A DNA stretch of 64,000 nt, taken from positions 1 to 64,000 of the forward strand of contig QANZ01017888.1 in the NCBI GenBank assembly GCA_003254925.1, given 5' to 3'. A model generated the notes under the pieces. It was given only the letters and a program-made list of their open reading frames with translations, had not been told where the DNA came from and made no database searches. Positions 46,020 through 58,600 of the stretch are shown in pieces (the first letter of the stretch is position 1; each line of letters opens with the position of its first letter). Position numbers and translations under genes: made by a program. This DNA comes from Chamaecrista fasciculata. Taxonomy: Eukaryota > Streptophyta > Magnoliopsida > Fabales > Fabaceae.

Positions 46020-46395
46020 AAATGACTAATTTCGTCCCCAAACTTTACACCAACTGTCAATGTCGTCCCTCGTCTTTTTTTGTTGTCAATTTCGTCCCAA
46101 ATGTTTCACATTTTAGTCAATTTTATTCTTTGACTAGCTTCTTTCAATAAATTAACGACAGAATGCATCCTGTTTTTCAATCTGAGTTATGATTTGAGTT
46201 TCTTTTTCTATCAATTTTATATTATATATCATTAGCCACATAGATTCTGTCGATAATATTTGGTTAAAGTAAGAGCAAAGGATAAAATTGACTAAAATGT
46301 GATACATTGGGGACAAAATTGACAGCAAAAAAAGATTGGGGACGAAATTGACAGTTAGTGTGAAGTTTGGGGATGAAATCAGTACTTTTTCCTTA
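46020..46395. mobile_element. MITE-like repeat, 'gtcaatttcgtcccc' family, copy 3
   Basis: This is the best-preserved copy of the family. The left arm has 'tcgtccccaaactttacacc', 'tgtcaatttcgtccc' and 'gtttcacattttagtcaatt'. The right arm has their reverse complements, including 'aagtttggggatgaaat'. The core matches 21826-22265 and 28335-28640. An (at)n run follows at about 46428-46448. Confidence 0.75.
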
Positions 46396-46628
46396 AAAAA
46401 ACAATGAGATGCAATATCGTAAAATCATATATATATATATATATATATCATATATGTAAGATCAAGATAAAAGTGAGATCGTAGTAAATTTATGTCTTTC
46501 TTGAGATCAATATCAACATGTCTATATAAGATCGTAAATGCGTAAGATCTTAAGATGTAAATTGAGATCATAATAACTATGATTAAAACAATCTGTCTTG
46601 AAAATCAAGTTTGTTTCCACATGCTATA

Positions 46629-49600
46629 TCAATATGATACATGCTCTAGAACAGGACTGATGATGCTCCAGAACAGGGCTGAGAGAAGCACCACCTGAAT
46701 GCCACAAAACTGTGAAGAAATAGAAGAAGCACTTGAGGGTGGAAGTGGTGATGGAGAAGGTTGTGCATCATTCAGAACATTTATTTCAACCTTGAGTCCT
46801 TCCCAACAATGGCCTCTTCCACTCAAGAAGTAGTATGGCTTCGCCTCTTTGAGTTCAAACACATCTCTTCCACCTTTTGTAATGTTGTTGATAAATCCTG
46901 ACTCTATGCAGTTTTCGTAGCTACTCTTGTTTACCTCTAGTACATTGTACATGTTTGTGTCGTATCCAAAGTCTTTCAAAAAGGATCAATTCATCAGTAA
47001 ATCAGAATAGCTTTTTTATATTGGTAAAGGTAGTTTTGGTACCCGTATGTATCAGTTTCAGGGCTTTGGATCCTTTGCAGTACTGCATTGGTCCAATGCA
47101 GTACTGCAGAGGACCAATGATTTTGTGCTATGTATACAACTTGTACACATGGCACAAAATCATTCGTCCTCTGCAGTACTGTATTGGTGCAGTCTTTGCA
47201 GTACTGCATTGGTGCAGTACTGCAAAGGATCCCCTTCCCAGTTTCAGTTGTACTTCTAAAAATTTTTTTGGGTCAATTGTATTTCGAAAGTATTAGATGA
47301 GTTTCCAATGTTGGAGATATAATTGATTCAAAAAAATTTTGGGAGTACAACTAAAATTAATCTTATACTTTGGGGGTATCAAGAATACTTTTGCCTTTTT
47401 TATATTTTTCTTTTTTCCAATGTTTATATCAAGTGTGAAAAAATAGTAGAAACTCAGCAAAATAAACATGACAGTTGTGTCAGTAATCAATTGTGTTTGG
47501 ATACTCTAAAGTGCATTATAAAATAAAATAAGAGATATGAAATAGAAGTTTTACAAACAAAGCAAATAGGCGTATGAGATTCACTCTCACTCACTCCCCT
47601 ACTTGGCAACTTGGGCAGGTTTTTTTTTTTTTTTTGTTTCCTTTTGGGTGAAATCGGTTAAAACCCCAATTTAATTATTTATCTTACATTTTGATCCTAT
47701 TATATAGGAAAGAAACTTTAATGCAAAAAAATAAAGATTTCGAGAGATTAAAATTAGTTTTTCCCTCTTTTAGGAGAAAAAGTGAATGGAAAAGAGTCAA
47801 GACTAACAGTGGAACCTTTTAGAAATTTGAGGGACCAAAACAGAACGAAAATAATTTGAGAGATTAAAATAGAACTTTGAACAAATTTGAGAGACCAAAT
47901 CAGGACTTTGACTTTTTTTTTTGGGTTGTGAAAAGAACCAATGAAACTGATTAAAGCGGATTTTTTTCTAAAAAAGTTCAAGTTATAACAAACTATATAT
48001 GATGATTTTCTATGTGTGTGCTATTAATTTTGGTTCACAAAATGTACAAAAGTATTTCCTAACCTATCTAATATAATAAAATGTGTTGCCTTTTTGCACC
48101 TTAAAGACAAAAAGTGTTTACAATAGGTGAAGAACAGCAAATAAGGAAAGGAGAAACATAATATTACAAGTTTGTCAACAAAATACGAATTGTTGAAAGG
48201 GAAAACAAAACCTCGAAAAAAGAAAATCAATGAAAATTCCATGTGAACTAAATTGTAAGCCTATAAGGGTATAATTGAATTGGGAATTTAAGTGAAGAAT
48301 ATTAGAGAGGGAGACATTGTGACATCTTCTGTTTGTTTAGAAAGTTAAAAATTAGAAGAGAAGTTAATAAAGGATTTATATCTATTCTCTTTTTTTTTTT
48401 TCTCTCTTTTTGTTATAAATTCTAACTATTTTAGAAGAAAATTATTTCTTAAATAAGTTAAAAAGAATTTGGAAAGTTAATCTTTGCCCTTCCCTCGATT
48501 TACTTCCCTTCCTATCCAATTCCTATCCAATCCAATCTCTTTCCTTCTCTCTCTAATTATCGAAATAAGTCTTAAAGTAGGTTTAAATTAAAGATTATAG
48601 AAGAAAAGATGATGTAGGTGGTTGTTTGGAAAGTAAGTCCCCATACCCATTCTTCTTGTTTGGAAAACATTATCTCCTAAAATATCGAAATTCAAAATAT
48701 TTAGAATATTTGAAATTCATATAAGAGAAAGACAATAAAGAATTAAAAATTAATCTCTCATTCTCTTTCACTCTATTTCTCAACTTTTCAAATTAAAAAA
48801 AATAAATCAATCTTCTCTTGGCCTTCTTTGTTGGAATTATATAATATATTGTGGATTAGATTAATTAATTATTTTATCAATTATTTGTGTTTGTTGATCA
48901 GGTGACTAATTTGGTTGATTTCAAATATTTTAGATATGATTATGTTTTAATTGTGGTAATCAGTGATGGGTTTGATTATTCACAAGCTTTACAGGACCAG
49001 ACAAAGAACCTCAACTCACGTTCAAAAAGGATTAGCAACTATCCCACTAAGTTGCTAATGTTTACAAAGAGTCAATTTATAATGGAGACTATTTTGTTAA
49101 CTATTTGATTATATTAATAATCTATCTTTTTGGACTAAAATATGATGTTGTATTTGTTCAGGAGTAGTTTTGTTATTTTACAATAACTAAGGGGACCCTT
49201 TTGCAATTTTATCCAAAACTTGTAAAGTTTTGGTTTGTTTTTTAATTTCTAGACAAACCGAGAAAGTTGTTTTTTGTATTGTAGGGGGTTGTTCTTTTTG
49301 CTTCTCCTAACACACACTCTTTGCTCCACTCTCCACACTTTGCATTTTGGCTCTTTGTGCTTGATTCTTGGAACTCTTGGATTAGTGGGTTGTTTAAGTT
49401 CTTGCTCTTCATTTTCTCCATGGCAACACCACCAAGTAAGTTTTGATTATCTCCCATTTTTTTTTAGCAATTGGTATCAGAGCCCTAGGTTAGGGTTTGG
49501 ATTGTTTGATGGAGAAATCTTTGAATCTGAAAACTTCTTGGACTAGTCCGTACTTTTGACTGTCCTTCTTTTGTAATTTTAGCATTTTATTCTTGCAAAC

Positions 49601-52600
49601 TCTCCATCTGTGCTTTGAAGCTCGATTCTAATTTTTGGGGTGAAATTTCAGTTTTGTTTTTCCCATTTGGTTGTTCAGAAAGCCTAGTTCGTGTTTACAC
49701 TGAAAAATTTGAGACATTAGTGTTATTTTGAAGCTCCATTTTCATCTTTGGAACTGAAAATTTTCGGGTTCGTTTTGGCCGATTCTTAGCGTCGTTTTGT
49801 AAAATTGATTTTGGAAACTCAACAATCGCCCTACTCTGATGAATTTGATGCTTATTTCGTTGCCGGAAACGCTTGATTTGGCCGGATTGAAATCCGGGTT
49901 GCTAACTCGGTCGCAAAAATTCGCCGGGTGAAGAAGAAGATGAACAGTGCGTGTGGGACAAAGCCCACGCGCACGTCAGTTTGGTCCCAATTTTTGTCTC
50001 CGTGCTCCACTCGCCCTCCTCTATCTAATGAGCATTTTTATGGAATTTATGCAGATCTCTAACTATTTGTTTCTGAATTCCCTGATTTTAAATATTCTTT
50101 TAAAATCTTTTGTTGATTGTTTTTTTGGGCTGAAAATTCTAGTGTAGCTTCTAATCATTGTTGTATACATTGTATGAAGCATTCTCTTGGAGATTTTTTT
50201 TTGTTTATTGCCATGGATTTTGTTTCCTTAGAATTGATTTTCTTTGGAGCTTTGTTCTTTAATATTCCATTTGTACACCTAGTAGTCAAGAATTTACCTA
50301 TCGTAGATCTGATTATGATGGTGTTTGATTATGTAATTTTGTTTGATAGTTGTATTGTGTGTTGATTGTGGATTTATCCTATCGGTAAAACATGATTAAT
50401 ATGCAATTATTGAGATATAACTATTCATGTCCATTTCTAGTCTGAAAAGAACTTCGTTGATATTGTTTTTATTGTTGCTTGTATCCTATCGATATGGAAA
50501 CAATAATAACATCTTGTTCTTTTAATTCCTTTAGGTCTAAATTCATCCTTATATACATGTTTGCAAAGTTGCATAAGCTGACATTATGATGGAAACTATG
50601 TTATGTGTATATGTTTTATCACATAATTAATGTTTTCTATTTGCTTTATCTATATCAGCTTCTGTCTTTCAGCAACTTTTAGTGGTTAAGACATTGAATG
50701 AGACTAACTTTGATGACTGGTATGAGTCTCTCAACATGTATATGACAATTTTCAAGGATGATTTGGCCATGAGGGAGCTGATGCCAACAGCTATCACTGA
50801 TGGGTCTGGTGTTGCTGAAAAGACTCATTACAAGTTGTGGTATGATTCTAACCACATTTGCTTGACGGTCATGAAGTACACTATTGAGAAGACCATCAGA
50901 GATAGCATACCTGAAAAGGACAATGCAGTTGATTACTTGAATGCCATATGTGAGAAATTCAAGAAGTTTGATAAGGCCCAAAAGGCTTATTACCTTTCTC
51001 TTGTAGATAGCACACTTTATGATGGTGTGTCTGGGGTAAGAGAGCATGTAATGAAGCTGGTCAACTACTACAATAAGCTAAAGTCTCTGAAGGTTGACTT
51101 GGGTGAAAGCTACCTTGTATTCAAGGTTTTGCAATCTCTTCCGTCTGAGTATTCGGTGTTGAGAACCACTTACAACTCTCTGGAAGCTGAATGGACAGTT
51201 GATCAATTATTGTCCATAGGACTCAGGAGGAGGAATCTTTGAGGAAAACCAAGTCACTCACCCATTCTGTCAACAATTTCTCTGCGGGTCCATCTAAAAA
51301 GACTGATACTAAGAAGGGTAAAGGAAAGAAGAACAAAAACAAGAAGTCTTATGGGCCCAAGAAAGACAACAAGAAGGGCAAAGGGAACATGAAGAAGCCT
51401 TTTGTGGGTGACTGTTTCTATTGCAAGAAGCCAGGTCATTCCATCTCTGAGTGCTTTAAGTTGAAGAGCAAGCGTGAGAAGGAAGGTATTCCTCTTCATG
51501 ATACTTCTCTGGCTCTTGTTTGTCTTAAATCCAATAACATTCAAACTTGTTTGGATTCTTGGTGGTTGGATTCTGGGGCTACAGTTCATATGACTAATTC
51601 CTTGCAGGGGCTCAAGGATCGCAGGACCCCAAGTGAGAGGGAGAGATCCATCATAGGAGTGCAGGGAAGCTCCGCTGCAGTTGAATGTGTTGGGACCGTT
51701 GTTTTATTTTTAGCTTCTGGTCATGAACTTTATCTGGATGATACTGTGTATGTACCCTCCTCTAGGAGAATTCTTGTTTCCACTTCTATCCTTGATAGAC
51801 AGGGATACTCTTTTTGGCAAGGAAGTGGTAAAATTGACATATATCATAACTCTGTTGTAGTTGGTACTGCTAATTTGGTGAATGGTCTCTACTGTTTGAA
51901 TTTTAATTCTGTGCTTGAATCTTCTTCTGTGTCTACTTCTGATACTGTTGTTGGGAAAAAGCGTCAGAAGAGAAGTGAGAGCTCATCCATGTTGTGGCAT
52001 AGACGCTTGGGACACATTTCCAGGGCTAGACTGGAAAGGATGGTCAAACAAGGCAATTTGCATGGTCTAGATTTCTCGGATTTTGCCTCTTGTGTTGATT
52101 GTATTAAGGGAAAGTTCCCTGCTAAAGCTAGAAATAAGAAACCTGATAGATTTGAGAATACTCTAGACTTGATCCACACTGATATTAGTGGACCAACCTC
52201 TCCTGCTACCCTGTGTGATTTTAGATATTTTATCACTTTTATTGATGATCATTCCAGATTTGGTTGGATTGATTTGTTGCGTGAATAGTTAGATTCTTTA
52301 CATGCCTTTAAGGCTTTCAAAGCTATTGTAGAGTTGAAAACTGGCAAGAGAATCAAAGCAGTTAGATCTGATAGAGGAGGGGAGTTCTACGGTAGATATA
52401 CTGAAACCAGGAGAAATCCTGGGCCTTTTGATCTATTTTTTACAGGAACATGGAATTGAGGCTCAGTACACAATGCTTGGAACTCCACAACAAAATGGAG
52501 TCACTAAGCGGCGTAACCGGACTTTGTTAGACATGGTCAGGTCTATGATCAGCTACTCCACTTTGCCAGAATTTCTGTGGGGCGATGCCCTTAAGACAGC

Positions 52601-55600
52601 TGCTTATATCCTGAATCGAGTCCCAAGTAAGTCAGTGGACAAAACACCTTATGAGCTTTTCACAGGCCATAAACCCAGTCTTAGACACTTTCGTGTATGG
52701 GGTTGTAGGGCAGAGGTTAGGACTTATAATCCACAACTTAAGAAGCTTGATTCCAGGACTGTCACAGGATTCTTTATTGGTTATTGTACAGGATCTAGAG
52801 GATGCAGATTTTATTGCCCCGATCACTCGACTAGAGTGATTAAATCTGATAGAGCGTTTTATTTTGAGGATGACTCAGATAGTGGGAGTAATGTACCCAG
52901 AGTTATTAATCTGCATAATGAGGATACCTCATTACCATTATCATCTCATCCCTCATCATTTATTGTTCCTGTTTCAATTTTGGATCAGAGAGATGAGGAT
53001 GATATGCTTGTTGAAAACCCTATTGATCCTGTCACTATTCCTGAAGGGGATGAACCAGCTGATATTTTGAGACGGTCACAGAGAAGCCGAAGTTGTGCGA
53101 TCCTTGATGATTACATTGTCTACTTACAAGAATTTGAGTCTGATGCTGTTGATGGGACAGATCCTAATTCTTTTGAAGAAGCTGTGTCTAGCCTTCATTC
53201 AGCTAAATGGTTAGAAGCCATGAATGATGAGATCAAATCAATGTACCACAATGCTATATGGAAGCTAACTGTGTTGCCTGACGGTTGTAAACTAGTTGGA
53301 TGCAAGTGGGTCTTTAAGACTAAAAGAGGTGCAAAAGGTGAAGTTGAAAGGTACAAAGCTAGACTTGTAGCTAAAGGTTATAATCAGAGAGAAGGGATTG
53401 ATTACTCTGAAACCTTCTCTCTTCTATCCTCTAAAGACGCCTTTAGACTTGTCATGGCACTTGTTGCACAGTTTGACCTTGAACTTCACCAAATGGATGT
53501 CAAGACAGCTTTTCTGAATGGTGATTTGATTGAGGATGTTTACATGTTGCAGCCAGATGGATTTTCTGTGACTGGGAAAGAGCACCTAGTGTGCAAGCTG
53601 AACAAATCCATCTATGGACTTAAACAAGCCTCGAGACAGTGGTACTTGAAGTTTGATCAAATAGTCACCTCTATCGGCTTCATTGAAAATTTGGCTGATC
53701 ATTGCATTTATCAGAAATTTGATGGAAGCTATTTTGTCATTCTTGTGTTGTATGTTGATGACATACTATTGGCTAGTAACTCAGTATCTATGTTAAATGA
53801 TACAAAGCTTGCATTATCTAGCCACTTCGATATGAAAGATCTCGGTGAAGCTTCCTATGTCTTGGGAATTAGAATTCATCGTGATAGATCACGTGGAATT
53901 CTTGGTTTATCTCAAGAAAATTACATTAAAAGATTGCTCAAGATGTTCAATATGCATACTTGTAACCCGTGTTTTGTACCTGTTCAGAAAGGTGAGAAGT
54001 TGTCTAGATCATCTTGCCCTAAGGATGATGATTCGAAGACTGCTATGGACAAAGTTCCATATGCTTCCGCTGTTGGCAGTCTTATGTATGCATTAGTATG
54101 CACACGTCCTGACATTGCTTATACTGTTGGTGTGCTTGGCAGGTACTTGAGCAATCTTAGTCTTGAAACATTATGTATGCTCTAGTATACACACATCTTG
54201 TTTTACTCATTTTGTTGATGTGTCTTGGTAGGTCCTTGAGCAATTCTGGTCCTGATCATTGGAGGGCAGCAAAGAAAGTTATGAGGTACCTCCAAGGGAC
54301 AAAGCATTATATGCTTACATACAGAAAATCTGAGCCACTTGAGATAGTGGGATACTCTGACTCCGATTTTGGCTCTTGTTTGGATGATCGCAAATCCACT
54401 CCTAGATACATCTTTATGATGTCTGGAGGGGCTGTTTCGTGGAAATGTTGCAAGCAATCAATAACAACCACCTCAACTATGGAGGCAGAGTATATAGCTT
54501 GCTTTGAGTCCACACGTCAGGCCATATGGTTGAGGAATTTGATATCTGACATGCGTCTTGTTGATTCTATATCAAGACCCTTAACCATATTGTGATAGCT
54601 CATCTGCTGTTAGCTTTTCTCAAAGTCACAGAATTTCGAATCGTACTAAACATTTTGATGTTAAGTACTTGTTTGTTAGAGAAAAGATCTTGGAATCTCA
54701 GATTTGTTTGGTTTACATTCTCGGTGAACATATGCTAGCGGATTCGTTGACTAAAGGCTTGCCCGTGGGGGTCGTCAAAGGTCATGTTGCCCATATGGGT
54801 GTTGTTGAGAACCTTGATATAGCCTTAGTCTAGTGGGAGTCTGGGATGCTTTTGGCAGATTATTGTTATATTTGTCTTTTAGTGACTTTATTGTCTAATC
54901 TTTAATATTCAGATACTCAAATCTTTACTTGATATCATTTGTTTCCCTATCGGATTCAATGAACTGTATGTTTAGACTGATATGATATGCATGTTTGTGT
55001 ATCTTGTTGTCACTACTCAGCAATATTTTGGTGGACTGATTTAATGATTGACTAATGCTATCCAAGTGGGAGATTGTTGGAATTATATAATATTTTGTGG
55101 ATTAGCATTAATTAATTATTTTATCAATTATTTGTGTTTGTTGATCAGGTGACTAATTTGGTTGATTCTGAATATTTTAGATATGATTATGTTTTAATTG
55201 TGGTAATCAGTGATAAGTTTGATTATTCACAAGCTTTACAGGACCAAGCAAAGAACCTCAACTCACGTCCAAAGAGTATTAGCAACTATCCCATTAAGTT
55301 GCTAATGTTTACAAAGAGTCAATTTATAATTGAGACTATTTTGTTAACTATTTGCTTATATTAATAATCTATCTTTTTGGACTAAAATATGATGTTGTAT
55401 TTGTTCAGGAGTAGTTTTGTTATTTTACAATAATTAAGGGGACCCTTTTGCAATTTTATCCAAAACTTGTAAAGTTTTGGCTTGTTTTTTAGACAAACCG
55501 AGAAAGTTGTTTTTTGTATTGTAGGGGGTTGTTCTTTTTCTTCTCCTGACACACACTCTTTGCTCCACTCTCCACACTTTGCATTTTGGCTCTTTGTGCT

Positions 55601-58600
55601 TGATTCTTGGAACTCTTGGATTAGTGGGTTGTTTAAGTTTTTGCTCTTCATTTTCTCCATGGCAACATCACCAAGTAAGTTTTGATTATCTCCCATTTAC
55701 TTTTAGCATTCTTTTCTTTTTTACTCTTTAATTTTCAGTCCAAATATACTATAAAGGAAATGATTTGATGTGATCTCAAAAGTATTTTTTCTACAAAACT
55801 GAATAAAGTTTTGGGGAATGGATCATCTCCATTAAATTTTCTCTCCATTACTTTTTATCTTAGCCATCCAAAAGCATCCAATGGTTTGAGAGAGTGCCAC
55901 GTCACCAGAGTTTAAGAATTTGCAAATTTTTTAACCAAAATGAAGCATGAAAAACGCACCACTGCACTCTCTCTCCCAAGTCAGGTGGGAAAACTCAATA
56001 ATCTCCAAGATTGTGGACATCTCTATGTAATATTAGTAAAGAGAAAACCTATTTTTAAGTCCTTAAATTTGTGAGAAAATTACAATTTAATCCTTGGATA
56101 TTGAAAATATATTTTTTGGTTCTTATTTTTTTTTACAAATATAAAAGGCCAAAGTCCTATTTTGGTCTCTTATGTTTGCTCAAAGTTATGTTTTGGTCCC
56201 TCAAGTTTTTTTGTTATGTTTTGGTCCCTCATGTTTTTTTCATTCCGTTTTGGTCCCTCATGTTTGCTCAAAGTTCTGTTTTAGTCCCTCAAGTTTTTTT
56301 TCGTTCTGTTTTGGTCTCTCAAGTTTCTATAAAGTTCCACCGTCAGTCCCTAACTCTTTTCCATCCACTTTTTCTATTAAAAAAAAGGAAAAAAAAAACT
56401 AACTTTCATCTCTCAACAATTTTACTCTTTTATAAAAGGGGAGAACCTTAATGCAAAAGAGCAAAATCGTTGGGAGATGAACGTTAGTTTTTTTTTCCTT
56501 TCTTAATGGAAAAAGTGGATGGAAAAGAATCAGAGACTAGTGGTGGAACCTTTTGGAAACTTGAGAGACCAAAACAAAACTTTGAACAAACATGAGGGAC
56601 CAAAACGGAACGAAAAAAACATGAGGGACCAAAACAGAACAAAAAAACTTGAGGGGCCAAAACGGAACTTTGAGCAAACATGAGGGACCAAAATAGGACT
56701 TTGGCCTTTTATATTTGAAAAAAATAAGAACCAAAAAATATATTTTCAATATCCAAGGATTAAATTGTAATTTTCTCACAAATTTAAGGACTTTAAAACA
56801 GGTTTTCTCTTTACTATTATTACATAGAGATGTCCACAATCTTGGAGATTATTGAGCATAAATATGATTTGAACATAAATATGATTTAAGCTACTAATAT
56901 CATTTGGCCATGTATTCGTATATGAGTAATTTAGACTATGGTATTGTGTTTTATATAAATTTAATCATGTATGAAGTATGAAACTATTTTACTTTTTGGT
57001 CCAACCATGGAAAATCCATGAAAGAAGAGAACAAGCAACTACTACACAAGCAAAATAATAGGGAACTGGGAAACATAAGAATAACAAAGCCCAACTCTTG
57101 GATCTCAAAAGCTTAAAAAAATGAAAATGAGAAGCAAACCCCAAGCAACACACGAGGGGAGATAATGAAGTGGATCTTCTACAGTGTAGTGTGGAGAGAG
57201 AATGAAAGAGTTAGAAAGAGAAGTGTGAGTCCCACTATTATTTTCTCTTTCTCACTCTTTCTTTCTTTCTTTCCCTAAACCGTATGAAAATGCACAAAAA
57301 TTAAACTACTGAGGATCTAGGTCCGAGAGATAATACAAACTACAGATCACCACCAGAACATACAAAACAAAAAATATTTATCTTACATAAAAACATATCA
57401 AATATGAACTAACCAGAAATAAGCTTAAACATAAAACTCTATTAAAGTATTGACTATTGAAATTTTGTAGTTATAAACCTTGATTTGGGCTATAGTAAAT
57501 TTCTCTAGTCTTAAGTCGTGCGCATAGGATTTCATAGTTATCAACCATGATACAATATTGATACGATAATTTAATTTTTTAAATTATTTTTTATACAATT
57601 TAATCCTACAAAGATGTTTGATTCGTCCTTAAACTTGTTTAGATAATTAGATAATTAGAGGGGAAGAAGTATCTCTAAATATTAATTATTCATAATTTTT
57701 TCTTTCAATTTTTAACTTTTCAAATAATGAGAAAATGTTTCAATTCTCTCCTCCCCTTCCTTCTCCTTAATCATCAATTAAAGCATAGCCTAAATCTTAA
57801 AAAAAAACATACAATTTAGTACTTAAACTTTTTTTATTGAATTCTTCTTAATCCCTAAAACATTTGTTTCTAAAGATTAACAGGTAGTAGTTGAATTAAA
57901 AACTTTTTACGTACTCAGTTGTATAATATTGTAAATATTTAAAAATTAAATTGTGTATAAATAATTCAAATATATTAATCAATTATAACAATAAAAGAAA
58001 TGTGTACTCTAGATGTAGCTCACTGCTCTCTTTATCCTCTTTCCAAACCCTAGCCGCCGCCTGCTAGCTCTCCGCTTCGTCTTCCGACGGCATTTTGGGG
58101 GAGGAGTTGCAGAAAATTTCTGCAACTCCTCCTTCCTTCTCCTTCTCTTGTTTAGTTTTCAGAAACTAGTTCTGTTTCGCTTTTTTAGTTTAATAAAGTC
58201 AGATCTGTTTTAGTCCCCCATTTTCGGTGGTGCTTTTCTCAGATCTGATTATGTCCTCTTTGAGTAGTATTCTATCTAATGTATTCCTCCTATGTGGTGT
58301 GATATTAAACTAAACAGCTTGTTGACATTACATTTATTGATGATTTGGATCCTCAAGATATATTACATATACGATCTTTTTGTTCTCAGAATTAAATGAC
58401 TTATTTTTGGCTTTCATATAATATATTTTATAAGTTACTTATAAAAAAAAAAAGAAAAAGAAATGTGTACTCTAGATTAAACGAGTAATTTAATCAGAAA
58501 AGAAGAGAAAAAACAAAAAAAACTTACAAAGCCAATCGCCGACTATGAAATGTTCATGTTTTGACCATTCTGATAAGTTAATTCTGGGTGTCCAACCAGT

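Larger units (their letters stand above)
48829..55708 (+). mobile_element. Young Ty1/copia LTR retrotransposon, both LTRs present
   Basis: This is a fossil Copia element of about 6.9 kb inserted in the phytocyanin-2 intron, antisense to that gene. LTRs are 48829-49469 (641 bp) and 55075-55708 (634 bp), starting tgttgg and ending ttagca. The 5-bp target duplication ttctt lies on both sides. The primer-binding site 'ttggtatcagagcc' (initiator-Met tRNA type) follows the 5' LTR, and a purine tract 'aagtgggaga' precedes the 3' LTR. A leader of about 1.2 kb precedes gag (about 50.68-51.4 kb, with a zinc knuckle). Protease (about 51.57 kb), gag-pre-integrase and integrase (about 51.95-52.9 kb), reverse transcriptase (about 53.2-54.1 kb) and RNase H (about 54.2-54.8 kb) follow. 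It is broken, with a small number of disruptions (about three to four). LTRs differ at roughly 3-4% of sites by eye, suggesting about one to three million years. Confidence 0.95.

Noticed and set aside
46955-47296. 113-codon frame on the + strand
   Set aside because: It is a translation of the nested palindrome and overlaps the phytocyanin-2 exon edge in antisense.
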